Program-made: the position numbers and the translations under genes | Notes under the pieces: model-generated | What the model was told of the DNA's origin: nothing | Database searches by the model: none | What the model saw: the letters and a program-made list of their open reading frames with translations, nothing else | Shown here: one piece after another, positions 40,129 through 48,741 of the stretch | Position numbering within the stretch: the stretch's first letter is position 1 | Layout: each line of letters starts with the position of its first letter | From: Halomonas icarae | Lineage (GTDB): Bacteria; Pseudomonadota; Gammaproteobacteria; Pseudomonadales; Halomonadaceae | Direction: 5' to 3' | NCBI RefSeq assembly: GCF_009901955.1 | Contig: NZ_WUTS01000001.1 | Location: forward strand, 1,582,145 to 1,646,144 | Length of the DNA stretch: 64,000 bases

Positions 40129-41052
40129 ATGAAAAGCCTGCCCAATCGACAGATTGACTTCATGAGCAAGCGGAAGATCGCCTTCGGGATCTCCGCCCTG
40201 CTGATTTTGGCATCCCTCGTCTCGCTGCTGTTCCAGCAGCTCAGCCTGGGCCTGGACTTCACCGGCGGCACTCTGGTGGAGGTGCGCTACGCCGTGGCGC
40301 CCTCCCTGGATGCAGTACGCCAGACGCTGGAATCCGCCGAGTTCCGCGACGTCTCGGTGCAGACCTTCGGCGCCGCCAATGAGGTACTGATTCGTCTGCA
40401 GCAGGCCTTCGATGCCGACGTCGGCGACCGTGTGGTGGAGCTGCTGCGCCATGGCGGCGAGGAGGTCAGCCTGGTTCGCGCCGAGTTCGTGGGCGCCCAG
40501 GTGGGTGACCAGCTGCGCGACCAGTCCGGTCTCGGGCTGCTGGTGGCGCTGGGCATCGTGATGCTCTACGTGGCCTTCCGTTTCCAGTACAAGTTCGCGG
40601 TCGGCGCACTGCTGGCCCTGATGCATGACGTGATCATCGTGGTCGGTGCCTTCTCGCTGTTCCAGATCGAGTTTGACCTGACCGTGCTGGCTGCCGTGCT
40701 GGCGGTGATCGGCTACTCGCTCAATGACACCATCGTGGTCTACGACCGCATCCGCGAGAACATCCGCAAGTCACGCATCGACGACATGCCGGCGATCTTC
40801 AACGACTCGCTCAACCAGACCCTGTCGCGCACCCTCGCCACCTCCGGCACTACCCTGCTGGTGCTGGTCGCCCTGCTGCTGCTGGGTGGCGACATGATCG
40901 AGGGCTTCGCCATCGCCCTGATCATCGGCGTGGTAATCGGCACCTTCTCCTCCATCTATGTAGCCTCGGCACTGCTGATCGCGATCAAGCTGAATCGCGA
41001 GGATCTGATCCCGGCACAGAAGGAGGACCCGGAGGCCGAAGAGCTGCCGTAG
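40129..41052 (+). CDS. secF: Protein translocase subunit SecF
   Basis: The 307-residue protein has FTGGTLVEVRY after the first TM helix, GLLVALGIVMLYVAFRFQYKFAVGALLALMHDVI and GYSLNDTIVVYDRIRENIR, all SecF motifs. The ATG at 40129 follows a GAGGTG site 9 bases after the secD stop; an in-frame GTG at 40123 is less likely. It ends the yajC-secD-secF unit. Confidence 0.96.
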   Translation: MKSLPNRQIDFMSKRKIAFGISALLILASLVSLLFQQLSLGLDFTGGTLVEVRYAVAPSLDAVRQTLESAEFRDVSVQTFGAANEVLIRLQQAFDADVGDRVVELLRHGGEEVSLVRAEFVGAQVGDQLRDQSGLGLLVALGIVMLYVAFRFQYKFAVGALLALMHDVIIVVGAFSLFQIEFDLTVLAAVLAVIGYSLNDTIVVYDRIRENIRKSRIDDMPAIFNDSLNQTLSRTLATSGTTLLVLVALLLLGGDMIEGFAIALIIGVVIGTFSSIYVASALLIAIKLNREDLIPAQKEDPEAEELP

Positions 41053-41077
41053 GCAACATGCCGACAAGCCGCAACGC

Positions 41078-41130
41078 AAGCGCCCCGCCAAGCAGTTGAA
41101 CGTCAGCTCGGCGGGGCGCTTCTCTTTTAC
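41078..41130 (+). terminator. Intrinsic terminator after secF
   Basis: A 12-bp stem (AAGCGCCCCGCC paired with GGCGGGGCGCTT) with a 20-nt loop is followed by CTCTTTTAC and more T-rich sequence, 26 nt after the secF stop. The arrangement fits a rho-independent terminator for the queA-to-secF cluster. Confidence 0.8.
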
Positions 41131-41179
41131 GCTTCTTTTTCCGTTGCCCATAGGCCGGAACACAGGACCCGGGACCGTC

Positions 41180-41641
41180 TCAATTGGCCTCTCGCCAGCC
41201 CCCCAGCACCCGCTGGTCGGGACCGAAGAACACCAGGCGATCGTGATCGATCAGGTAGCGGTAGGCGCTCTCCAGCATGGTGGTGACCCGTGCGGCCTCA
41301 TCCAGCCGGGGGCAGCCACGACGGGTGGTGGCAAGTTCGAGGACCTCGATGCGTTGGCTATCCCCGAGACGCACCTGGCCATGCATCTCGTTGCAGCCGT
41401 CGCTGCCGACCAGGCGACCGTCACGATCGATCTCGAACCAGGGGGTCTCGGGCATCGACAGCCGCTCGCTGGTGCCCACCAGCAGCAGATTCCAGCGCTG
41501 CTCCACCACCGGGCCGCTCAGCTCACCCTCGACCGACTCGCCAGGCGCCGGTGCATGACTGCTACAGCCGGCCAGCAGGACCAGCGCAGCGAGCGCCGTC
41601 AGTGATACCACCGCCCGGGTCATGCGCGTCAGGGTTACCAT
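41180..41641 (-). CDS. META/HslJ-domain lipoprotein
   Basis: The 153-residue protein has a signal peptide with a lipobox (LLAGC, Cys near residue 26) and a META domain ([26 protein letters not shown] and LDHD-like end), as in HslJ-type proteins of the envelope. The start overlaps the gloA stop by 7 bases, so it may be co-transcribed. An ATG 6 codons in (41623) is an alternative. The role is not established; family members are linked to stress and novobiocin resistance. Confidence 0.8.
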   Translation of the reverse strand: MVTLTRMTRAVVSLTALAALVLLAGCSSHAPAPGESVEGELSGPVVEQRWNLLLVGTSERLSMPETPWFEIDRDGRLVGSDGCNEMHGQVRLGDSQRIEVLELATTRRGCPRLDEAARVTTMLESAYRYLIDHDRLVFFGPDQRVLGGWREAN

Positions 41642-42075
41642 GTGCCGGTGTTCTCCATGGATGCCCAGGGCTCGCGGGGCGGCAGTGCCTCGCCCTTCTG
41701 CAACAGCTCCACCGAAATACCGTCGGGGCTTCGCACGAAGGCCATATGGCCATCTCGGGGCGGGCGATTGATGGTCACGCCGGCCTCCTGCAGCTTCTCG
41801 CAGAGCGCGTAGATATCATCCACGCGGTAGGCCAGGTGGCCGAAGTTGCGCCCCCCATCGTACTCCTCGGGGTCCCAGTTGTAGGTCAGCTCCAGCTCCG
41901 GCGCCTTGAGCTCCGCCGAGCGTGCCTCATCCTCGGGGGCAGCCAGGAAGACCAGGGTGAAGCGCCCCTTGTCGTTCTCCTTGCGACGCACCTCCTTGAG
42001 GCCCAGCAGGTCACAATAGAAGCGCAGCGACGCATCGAGGTCGCTGACGCGCACCATAGTATGCAGGTACTGCAT
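41635..42075 (-). CDS. gloA: Lactoylglutathione lyase (glyoxalase I)
   Basis: The 146-residue protein starts [14 protein letters not shown], with the first metal His in YLHTM. The remaining ligands are the Glu in ELELTYNWD, the His in [11 protein letters not shown] and the Glu in ISVELLQ. This is the compact bacterial GloA fold, which binds Ni2+ and converts the methylglyoxal-glutathione hemithioacetal to lactoylglutathione. The ATG has an AAGGAG site. Confidence 0.95.
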   Translation of the reverse strand: MQYLHTMVRVSDLDASLRFYCDLLGLKEVRRKENDKGRFTLVFLAAPEDEARSAELKAPELELTYNWDPEEYDGGRNFGHLAYRVDDIYALCEKLQEAGVTINRPPRDGHMAFVRSPDGISVELLQKGEALPPREPWASMENTGTW

Positions 42076-42173
42076 GTGAGACTCCTTGTGGTGTAGCGTG
42101 AGTGATCAGTGTAAACCGCAACAGAAGGGAGGTGTAATGAGAAGGTGGGTTACACAACGAGGAGAGCCCGGCC

Positions 42174-42710
42174 ATGAGCGACTACTGTGATCTGGCCCCA
42201 GGCCACCCCTTTCACGGCCCCTACCACGACCTCGAATACGGTTTCCCGGTGGCCGACGACGATGCCCTCTTCGAGCGCCTGGCACTGGAGATCAACCAGG
42301 CTGGGCTCTCCTGGCTCACCGTGCTGAAGAAACGCGAGGCTTTCCGGCTCGCCTTCGATGGCTTCACCATCGACAGGGTGGCGAGCTACGGGGAGACGGA
42401 AAGCCGGCGGCTGCTCGACAATGTCGGCATCATCCGCAATCGCCTCAAGATCGAGGCGGTCATCCACAACGCCGGCGTTATCCAGACTCTGCGGGCTCGC
42501 CACGGGGACTTTCGTGGCTGGCTCGATCACCACCACCCACTGAGTCACGGCGACTGGGTCAGGCTCTTCAAACGCACCTTCAAGTTCACCGGTCCGGAGA
42601 TCACCGGCGAATTCCTGATGAGTACCGGCTACCTGCCCGGCGCCCACCGTGATGACTGCCCGGTGCAGGCACGCATCCTCGCGGCCGCCCCACCCTGGAC
42701 CCGCAGCTGA
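42174..42710 (+). CDS. tag: DNA-3-methyladenine glycosylase I
   Basis: The 178-residue protein has the Tag layout: a short N-terminal region with a YHDLEYGFPVADDDALFERLALEINQAGLSWLTVLKKREAFR segment and the catalytic Glu in the EINQAGLSW helix, then helix-rich FDGFTIDRVA, IIRNRLKIEAVIHNA and FMSTGYLPGAH. The zinc-binding Cys of E. coli Tag (CxxxW at the start) is represented by SDYCDLAPGH, but the other ligands are not all evident. It excises 3-methyladenine from DNA. Confidence 0.85.
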   Translation: MSDYCDLAPGHPFHGPYHDLEYGFPVADDDALFERLALEINQAGLSWLTVLKKREAFRLAFDGFTIDRVASYGETESRRLLDNVGIIRNRLKIEAVIHNAGVIQTLRARHGDFRGWLDHHHPLSHGDWVRLFKRTFKFTGPEITGEFLMSTGYLPGAHRDDCPVQARILAAAPPWTRS

Positions 42711-42748
42711 GCCGGTTCGTTTACCCACGTCACCGACGAACAGCCGAC

Positions 42749-42784
42749 ACACAGCGGGGCGGCCCGATGGCCGCCCCGCTGTGT
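42749..42784. terminator. Bidirectional hairpin terminator between tag and azoR
   Basis: A perfect 14-bp stem (left arm 42749-42762, right arm 42771-42784) encloses an 8-nt loop and ends in TGTGTT on the plus strand. It separates the convergent tag and azoR genes, so it can terminate both. Confidence 0.75.
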
Positions 42785-42823
42785 TGTGTCCGAGTGCTCC
42801 AGCTCAAGGGCCGGTAACTGGAG

Positions 42824-43432
42824 TTACAGACGCTCCACCAGGCCATCGATGGCCTGACGGGCCTCCTTGATCGCCGCCTCGCGATGACTCTCCCCCATGT
42901 TGAGCCCCTCGGCGAAGATGGTATCCACCTCGGTGATGCCCATCATGCCCAGCATCAGCTTGAGGTGCGGGGTCTGGGTATCCTTCTCGGTGCCGGCATA
43001 CTGGCCGCCGCGAGCCGCCAGGATCACCGCCCGCTTGCCCTCCACCAGCCCCAGGGGGCCATTCTCGGTGTAACGGAAGGTCTCGCCGGCACGCATCACG
43101 CGGTCGAACCAGGACTTGAGCTGACTGGGGATGCCAAGGTTGTACATCGGTACCGCCAGGACGATCACGTCGTGGTCGTGAAGCTCGGCGATCAGGGCGT
43201 CGGAGCGAGCGACAAGCTCACGCTGTTCATCGCTGCGCTCTTCCGCGGGGATCTGCCAGCTACCCAGCTCGGCCAGCCCCAGATGCGGCAGCTCATCGGC
43301 CACCAGGTCGCGATGGGTAATCTCGACCCCGTCACGCGCCCCGGCCCTGTCGATGAAATGGTCGGCGAGAGCCTTCGACTGGCCGTTCTCGGCGAGGATG
43401 GAAGCGGTAAGCACGAGCACACGAGTGGTCAT
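42824..43432 (-). CDS. azoR: FMN-dependent NADH-azoreductase
   Basis: The 202-residue flavodoxin-like protein begins with TRVLVLTASILAENGQSKALADHFID, binding FMN phosphate, and continues with VPMYNLGIPSQLKSWFDRVMRAGETFRYTENG and the ARGGQYAG loop. AzoR reduces quinones and azo compounds in two-electron steps. The ATG at 43430-43432 has a GGGAGA site. The 190-nt region upstream is AT-rich, with an inverted repeat that could be an operator. Confidence 0.92.
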   Translation of the reverse strand: MTTRVLVLTASILAENGQSKALADHFIDRAGARDGVEITHRDLVADELPHLGLAELGSWQIPAEERSDEQRELVARSDALIAELHDHDVIVLAVPMYNLGIPSQLKSWFDRVMRAGETFRYTENGPLGLVEGKRAVILAARGGQYAGTEKDTQTPHLKLMLGMMGITEVDTIFAEGLNMGESHREAAIKEARQAIDGLVERL

Positions 43433-43519
43433 GATGATCTCCCTGGATCAGGCAAGAATGAATGACCATCATGATAAGCGAACAAAAAGAAATAAAAAGC
43501 GCATAAAAATGCGAGTAAT

Positions 43520-43536
43520 GTTCGAAATAAACGAAC
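43520..43536. promoter_or_regulatory. Inverted repeat in AT-rich azoR upstream region
   Basis: GTTCG and CGAAC flank a 7-nt AT spacer, centred about 95 nt before the azoR start, in a stretch visibly richer in A and T than the surroundings. It may be a repressor site or a small hairpin. No regulator gene of the usual types lies next to it. Confidence 0.3.
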
Positions 43537-43625
43537 AATAAAGCCTTTGAGGGGGCAGCCTCAGTCAACCGGCCGGTCGCCTAACCAGAACAACAAGACT
43601 CGAGAGCCCCCCTCGGGCGCCTTCC

Positions 43626-44321
43626 TCAGGGAGCGATACCCTGACCACAGCCTCGATACTGTTCGCCCCCCACGTTCAGGGTCACACGGGCCGGGAAGGG
43701 CTCGCCGCTCATGTCATCGAAGCAGGCCCGCGCCTCGATGCGCAGTTCGAAGGGGGTATCACCACGACCGCTGGCCAGGACCACCCTCCCCGCCTCGTTA
43801 TCCATCTGGGTGACACGATAGGGAAGGCGTTGCTCACGACTGCCGTGATCGAGGCTGAGGAACACTTCGGGTCGGTCGTGGGCCAGGCTTGCCGTCCAAC
43901 CCGGTTCATTGCCGCGGGCATGAAACATCACCCCGGGGCGCTGCTCGCGAGTCAGCGCCAGGCGCCGCATGCTCGCCTGGCACGCCAACTGCCCCCGTGG
44001 CGACTCGACGATGGCGCCATCGGCCGTGTTCCGGAAGCTCAGCTCCCCCTGCTCAAAGCGCTCTCCACTGGCGACCACGGCAGGCGTGAGCCGCCAGGCG
44101 CCATGGGTCGACCACACTCTCAGCTCGCCCTCGGGACCGGCGGTTACCACCCCCTGGTCCGGCGAACACCGCCAGGCGACAAAGGCCTCGGCATCGCCGG
44201 GAAAGAGGGTCGAAGGCAACAGCGGTGCATGCGCATCGCTGGTGATCGGCGCCGGGGCGGTGGCACAAGCTGCCAGCAGCAGTGACAGGCCCAGGGCGGC
44301 GAATACGTGAAGGCGGAACAC
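43626..44321 (-). CDS. Envelope lipoprotein with C-terminal COG3650-like domain
   Basis: The 231-residue protein starts at GTG with a GAGGAG site and has a signal peptide with lipobox (LLAAC, Cys near residue 19). The middle (VAWRCSPDQGVVTAGPEGELRV) resembles MliC-type lysozyme inhibitor strands. The C-terminal part, with FHARGNEPGWTASL and ARACFDDMSGEPFPARVTL, is the COG3650/NlpE-like domain. The protein is probably lipid-anchored and may guard against lysozyme or sense envelope stress; direct evidence is lacking. Confidence 0.68.
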   Translation of the reverse strand: MFRLHVFAALGLSLLLAACATAPAPITSDAHAPLLPSTLFPGDAEAFVAWRCSPDQGVVTAGPEGELRVWSTHGAWRLTPAVVASGERFEQGELSFRNTADGAIVESPRGQLACQASMRRLALTREQRPGVMFHARGNEPGWTASLAHDRPEVFLSLDHGSREQRLPYRVTQMDNEAGRVVLASGRGDTPFELRIEARACFDDMSGEPFPARVTLNVGGEQYRGCGQGIAP

Positions 44322-44582
44322 GGCATCTCCTCGCGAGAATCAGGATTTCATGACGGAGCCAAGCATAACAGCCCCCACAACCCCCGGCCTCCATCACGGC
44401 CCGGGTGATGATCTCGGCCCTGGCGACGCCGCCGTTCAGCGGCCGCTCCTCCATGATGGCCAGGGGCATGGCCCTTTATCATGACTACATCGATTCACAT
44501 GGCGCATATGAGGGATTCCGACTGGCCATTAACAGTGAATCAAACTAAGCTTCCAAGTCTTTAAAATGAAAGCGACTCACCC

Positions 44583-45497
44583 ATGCTCGAGCTGCGACAC
44601 CTCCGCACACTGATCGCCCTGCGCGACGCCGGCTCCCTGGTGGAGGCGGCCGAACGGGTACACCTGACCCAGTCGGCCCTCTCTCACCAGATCAAGGATC
44701 TGGAGGAGCGCCTGGGCAGCCCGCTGTTCGTGCGCAAGACGCGTCCCGTGGAGTTCACCCGAGCCGGGCAGCGGTTGCTGACCCTGGCCGAACAGGTGCT
44801 GTCCCAGGTGCGAATGGCCGAGCGCGACCTGGCACGACTCGCCGGCAACGAACAGGGGCGCCTGCATATGGCCATCGAGTGCCATAGCTGCTTTCAGTGG
44901 TTGATGCCCACCATCGACCACTTCCGGGATCACTGGCCGGAGGTGGAGGTCGATATCCCCGGCGGGCACCACTTCGACCCACTTCCGGCTCTGGCCAGGG
45001 AGCAGCTCGACCTGGTGATCACCGCCGATCCTCAGCCGCTCCCCGGGGTGCATTACGAACCGCTGTTTCGCTACGAGGGTCTGTTGGCAGTCGCTCGTCA
45101 ACACCGTCTAGCTGGCAAGAGCTTCGTCACCCCCGAGGCCCTCGGCGATGAGACCCTGATCACCTATCCGGTGGAACACTCGCGTCTGGATGTCTTCACC
45201 CAGTTCCTCGACCCGGCAGGCATACAGCCCAGGGAGGTACGCACCGCCGAGCTGACCATCATGATGATGCAGCTGGTGGCCAGCGGCCGCGGTGTCTGTG
45301 CACTACCCAACTGGGCACTGACCGAGTACCTGGAGCGCGACTACGTGAAGGCCGTGACACTCGGCGAGAAGGGCGTCTGGAGCACGCTGTTTGCGGCGAT
45401 TCGCGAAGAGACGCGTCAGGCGCCATGGATGGAGGACTTCCTGCGAACCGCTCGCGAAACGTCTTTCGCGGTGCTCGATGGCATCAAGCCGGCCTGA
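44583..45497 (+). CDS. metR: LysR-family regulator MetR
   Basis: The 304-residue protein has a LysR winged helix (residues 1-65, LRHLRTLIALRDAGSLVEAAERVHLTQSALSHQIKDLE) with the MetR-like opening MLELRHLRTL and the effector domain GRLHMAIECHSCFQWLMPTIDHFR. In gammaproteobacteria MetR activates metE and metH using homocysteine as a coactivator. No met genes are adjacent here. The upstream 260 nt separate it from the divergent lipoprotein gene and should hold its own promoter. Confidence 0.88.
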   Translation: MLELRHLRTLIALRDAGSLVEAAERVHLTQSALSHQIKDLEERLGSPLFVRKTRPVEFTRAGQRLLTLAEQVLSQVRMAERDLARLAGNEQGRLHMAIECHSCFQWLMPTIDHFRDHWPEVEVDIPGGHHFDPLPALAREQLDLVITADPQPLPGVHYEPLFRYEGLLAVARQHRLAGKSFVTPEALGDETLITYPVEHSRLDVFTQFLDPAGIQPREVRTAELTIMMMQLVASGRGVCALPNWALTEYLERDYVKAVTLGEKGVWSTLFAAIREETRQAPWMEDFLRTARETSFAVLDGIKPA

Positions 45498-45499
45498 GG

Positions 45500-47113
45500 C
45501 TAATCAAGCTCGCTTCGCTGGGGCAGCAGCAGGGTGAAGCGCGCCCCGCCAAGCTCAGGGCTATCGTCAACGCTTACACTGCCACCGTGCCAGCTCATCA
45601 CCTTGTGCACGATGGAGAGTCCGAGGCCATAGCCGCCGGCGCTGCGTGTGCGACTGTCATCGAGACGCGCGAAAGGCTTGAAGATCGACTGACGCTCGAC
45701 CACCGGCACGCCAGGCCCATCATCCTCCACATCGATCCTGACCAGGGCAGGTTCACGCTGCAGCCGGATCAGCACGCGAGAGCGGGCATGGCGGCAGGCG
45801 TTGGCCACCAGGTTCTGCAGCGCGCGCTGCAAATAGCGTGGCTCGGCCAGCACCTCCACTCTCGGCCCCTCGGCAAGCTCGAGCGTCAGCCGGTCATGAA
45901 GAAGGCCCAACGCCTCGATGACACGCTCGGCCATCTCGCGACACTCCACCGACACGGCACTCATATCGCGACCATTGATGGCCTCGCTGCCCAGTCGAGC
46001 ATAGGTGAGGATCTCGTCGATCAGATCATCGAGCTCCTGGATATCGCCATCGACTCCCTGCAGCTGCCGACGTACTGCCGAGTCATCGGTCATGTCCTCG
46101 ACCATCTGCACGGCGAAGCGAATACGAGCCACCGGGGTACGCAACTCGTGGGAAACTGCACGAATCATGTCCTGCTGGGCGCGCAGCAGCGACTGCACCT
46201 GCGCCGCCATGCCATTGAGTGCCATGCCGAGACGTCCAATAAAGTCAGCACTCTCCACCTTGACCCGGGTATCCAGTCGTCCGGCGGCGATGCGCGAGGC
46301 GGCCAGCTCCAGACGCACCATGCGTGCCTCCACGCCGCGCACGATCAGATAGATGGTCACCCCCAGAACCGCCAGCATGATCAGCACGAGCAGGAGTTGC
46401 AGCGATCCCGGTATCGGCTCGAAGGCCTGGACCGGGCCGATCATCAGCCAACTGGCATCGCCGCTAAGCTCTTGAAGGGCCAGATAGATCGCGACCGACC
46501 AGCGCCCAGGCAGCAACTCGATCACTACCTCACCGGCGGTAAGTCGGCGCAGCTGGTAGTCATCCAGCCCTTGGGGAGGCGCTTCCTGCAGAGAGACCGA
46601 CAGGCTACCGCGGGTCATGTCTTCGAGACTCGAATGACGTTCGGAGGGCGGCAACGCCATCAACCATTCACCAAACAGCTCGGTCAGGCCACGCAGCTGA
46701 TGCTCGCTCAGATTGACGAGCTCGACACACAGCAGGCGCTCACCGCCGGGCAACAGCGAATATAGCCGCCAGCCTTGATCGTCGCGCGCTTGAACCAGCA
46801 CCTTGCCATTAACCAGGCGACGCTGGGAGAAGTAGCCCAGCGAGGTCTCCTCCAGCAGCCCGATACTGGCCTGCATATCCAGCCGCCTCCCTTGAGCTTC
46901 CAGCCAGGTCTGATGCGCCCCGGGTGGCAGCCTCGAGAGCTGTTCGGTCAGCAAATGCATCGGCGCCTCGGCCAACTGCTCGCGATGAGCTTCTCGGCGT
47001 ACCTGATCCACCAGCGCCACGCCCAGCAGGCCAAGCCCAAAGGTCAGCAGCAGCGCCAGCGCCAGCAGCAGGTAGACACGCAGAAAAGTGCTGTCGGCCA
47101 GGACTCGGCGCAT
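45500..47113 (-). CDS. rstB: Sensor histidine kinase, RstB-like
   Basis: The 537-residue protein has two TM helices (about 12-33 and around 235-257), a periplasmic sensor between them, a HAMP domain, the phosphoacceptor H-box (AVSHELRTPVARIRFAVQ) and an ATPase domain with NLVANACRHARS, DDGPGV and GYGLGLSIV. RstB-like kinases respond to envelope or Mg2+/acid signals in E. coli; here the signal is unknown. The start lies 3 nt after the response-regulator stop, so the pair is one operon. Confidence 0.8.
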   Translation of the reverse strand: MRRVLADSTFLRVYLLLALALLLTFGLGLLGVALVDQVRREAHREQLAEAPMHLLTEQLSRLPPGAHQTWLEAQGRRLDMQASIGLLEETSLGYFSQRRLVNGKVLVQARDDQGWRLYSLLPGGERLLCVELVNLSEHQLRGLTELFGEWLMALPPSERHSSLEDMTRGSLSVSLQEAPPQGLDDYQLRRLTAGEVVIELLPGRWSVAIYLALQELSGDASWLMIGPVQAFEPIPGSLQLLLVLIMLAVLGVTIYLIVRGVEARMVRLELAASRIAAGRLDTRVKVESADFIGRLGMALNGMAAQVQSLLRAQQDMIRAVSHELRTPVARIRFAVQMVEDMTDDSAVRRQLQGVDGDIQELDDLIDEILTYARLGSEAINGRDMSAVSVECREMAERVIEALGLLHDRLTLELAEGPRVEVLAEPRYLQRALQNLVANACRHARSRVLIRLQREPALVRIDVEDDGPGVPVVERQSIFKPFARLDDSRTRSAGGYGLGLSIVHKVMSWHGGSVSVDDSPELGGARFTLLLPQRSELD

Positions 47114-47116
47114 GGC

Positions 47117-47830
47117 TCAAGCATCCTTGACGAACAGGTAGCCCTTGCTACGCACGGTCTTGATGCGGTGCGGCTGATTGGGGTCATCGCCGATCTTGGG
47201 GCGAATACGCGAGACACGCACGTCGATGGAACGGTCCTGGCCGTCATACTTGATGCCGCGCAGCTGAGAGAATATCTCTTCTCGGGTCAACACCTTGCCC
47301 GCATTGCTGGCCAGCAGCCACAGCAGGTCAAACTCGGCGCTGGTCAACTCGATGCGCTCGCCCGCCAGCCACGCCTCACGAGTCGCGTTGTCGATCTCCA
47401 GATCGCCGAAGGCAAGGCGCATTTCTCCGCTCTCCTCGACGGGCTCGGAACGCCGCAACAGGGCACGCATGCGCGCCAGCAGGACTCGCGGCTGCACCGG
47501 CTTGGCGACATAGTCATCGGCCCCCATCTCCAGCCCGAGCACCTGATCCATGTCATCGGTGCGGGCGGTGAGCATCAGGATCGGTCCGGGATAGTCGTCG
47601 CGCACACGCCGGCAGATCGACAGGCCGTCCTCACCGGGCAGCATCAGATCGAGAATCACCAGATCCGGCTGCAGGGAAAGAATGCTGTCGACCCCGCGCG
47701 CGCCATCGGCCTCCAGTGTCACGCGAAAGCCGTTGGCCTCCAGATAGTCGCGGGTCAGACTCGCCAGGCGCTCATCATCCTCGACGATCAGCACGTGATC
47801 CTGCTCCCTGGGCTGCAGGCTATCAACCAT
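47117..47830 (-). CDS. rstA: OmpR-family response regulator, RstA-like
   Basis: From the ATG at 47828-47830 the protein has 237 residues: a receiver domain (VLIVEDDERLASLTRDYLE, phosphorylatable Asp in DLVILDLMLPGEDG, then Thr in MLTARTD and Lys in VAKPVQP) and a winged-helix DNA-binding domain ending TVRSKGYLFVKDA. A longer frame upstream overlaps an intergenic leader and is rejected. With the downstream kinase it forms a two-component system. Confidence 0.88.
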   Translation of the reverse strand: MVDSLQPREQDHVLIVEDDERLASLTRDYLEANGFRVTLEADGARGVDSILSLQPDLVILDLMLPGEDGLSICRRVRDDYPGPILMLTARTDDMDQVLGLEMGADDYVAKPVQPRVLLARMRALLRRSEPVEESGEMRLAFGDLEIDNATREAWLAGERIELTSAEFDLLWLLASNAGKVLTREEIFSQLRGIKYDGQDRSIDVRVSRIRPKIGDDPNQPHRIKTVRSKGYLFVKDA

Positions 47831-48059
47831 TCTCGTATACGCTCCATTGATTGCTGGGTAGCAGCCTTGCCAAAGTGTCCAGCCGCCTTTAGTCAAAGGA
47901 TACCTGAAATTACAACTCGCGCCTGCATGAATGCAGCGGCACGGGACTCGCGGCTTAGCCCCGGTGAGGTATAGCCCTAGAGAGGTATTGCCTGCCATGG
48001 CCCTGGAGCACACACTGAAAGTGTCTCGACAACACAAGACTCGACACAGGGAGTCCAGC

Positions 48060-48173
48060 ATGAGCAAGAGTGTCATCAAGCGGATCTACGTTCCCACCCA
48101 TGTGCGTACCCTGCCAAGCGGCGAACGCGTCACGGTTCCGGGCCACTACAAGGCGCCACCGGAACCGTATTGA
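48060..48173 (+). CDS. Basic 37-residue peptide ORF
   Basis: A 37-codon frame begins at an ATG with a GGGAG site about 8 nt away. The product is rich in Lys, Arg and Pro (MSKSVIKRIYVPTHVRTLP, then GERVTVPGHYKAPPEPY) with no TM segment. It sits 5 nt ahead of the DUF3565 gene on the same strand, which supports it as a real small gene. No family is recognised. Confidence 0.55.
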   Translation: MSKSVIKRIYVPTHVRTLPSGERVTVPGHYKAPPEPY

Positions 48174-48177
48174 CACC

Positions 48178-48393
48178 ATGCAACAGCCTATCATCGGCTA
48201 CCATCGCGACTCGGAGGGTCACTGGGTGGCCGAGCTGGCCTGTGGCCACAACCAGCATGTACGCCACCAGCCGCCCTGGGTGGAGCGCCCCTGGGTCATC
48301 ACCGCGGCGGGGCGACGCTCGCGTCTCGGTCTGCCGCTCGAATGCGTCAAGTGCGACCGTAGCGAACCACGTGACAACCCGCCCCCCGCCTGA
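48178..48393 (+). CDS. DUF3565 family protein
   Basis: The 71-residue protein has the DUF3565 core GYHRDSEGHWVAELACGHNQHVRHQPPW with Cys-x-His pairs, and a C-terminal CVKCDRSEP that suggests a metal site together with the CGH motif. The start is the ATG at 48178. Function unknown. It ends near a hairpin (48406-48429) that separates it from the convergent small membrane protein gene. Confidence 0.78.
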   Translation: MQQPIIGYHRDSEGHWVAELACGHNQHVRHQPPWVERPWVITAAGRRSRLGLPLECVKCDRSEPRDNPPPA

Positions 48394-48405
48394 GCCAGAA
48401 TGAAG

Positions 48406-48429
48406 TCGGGCCGCCCGAAGGCGGCCCGA
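48406..48429. terminator. Hairpin between DUF3565 and PLDc_N genes
   Basis: A 10-bp stem with arms TCGGGCCGCC and GGCGGCCCGA around a CGAA loop lies between two convergent genes. It has no long T-run but is well placed to stop both transcripts. Confidence 0.6.
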
Positions 48430-48453
48430 TAAGTCACTGGGTTCCTGGCATGG

Positions 48454-48633
48454 CTATCCCTTGGGGCCAAACAGGAACCAGACGATCAATCCCACCAGCG
48501 GGAAGACCAGCAGCACGATGATCCAGATCACCTTGGCCAGGCCACTGGCCGCACTCTTGGCCACCTTGACGATGGCCCAGATCACGATGATCAGCCAGAC
48601 AAGACCCAATAGACCGGTCACTTCGATACCCAT
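48454..48633 (-). CDS. Small PLDc_N-type membrane protein, 59 aa
   Basis: This ORF has a strong AAGGAGGT ribosome site before the ATG at 48631-48633. The protein has two TM helices: GLLGLVWLIIVIWAIVKVA and, after KSAASGLAKV, IWIIVLLVFPLVGLIVWFLFG, ending PKG. This is the PLDc_N (PF13396) pattern, found alone in many small inner-membrane proteins of unknown role. Confidence 0.78.
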   Translation of the reverse strand: MGIEVTGLLGLVWLIIVIWAIVKVAKSAASGLAKVIWIIVLLVFPLVGLIVWFLFGPKG

Positions 48634-48741
48634 GCCTGTACCTCCTTGTCACTTCCATTGATGTGAATTGACACCTTTAGGGGTAGCACAGCCCTGGCAG
48701 GGGGTACAGTAACCCCTTGTTAAGTTTTTCCTGCACCGGCA

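Noticed and set aside
47831..48079. Upstream extension of the response regulator (83 codons)
   Set aside because: No receiver-domain relatives have such an N-terminus, and the ATG at 47830 directly precedes the receiver domain.
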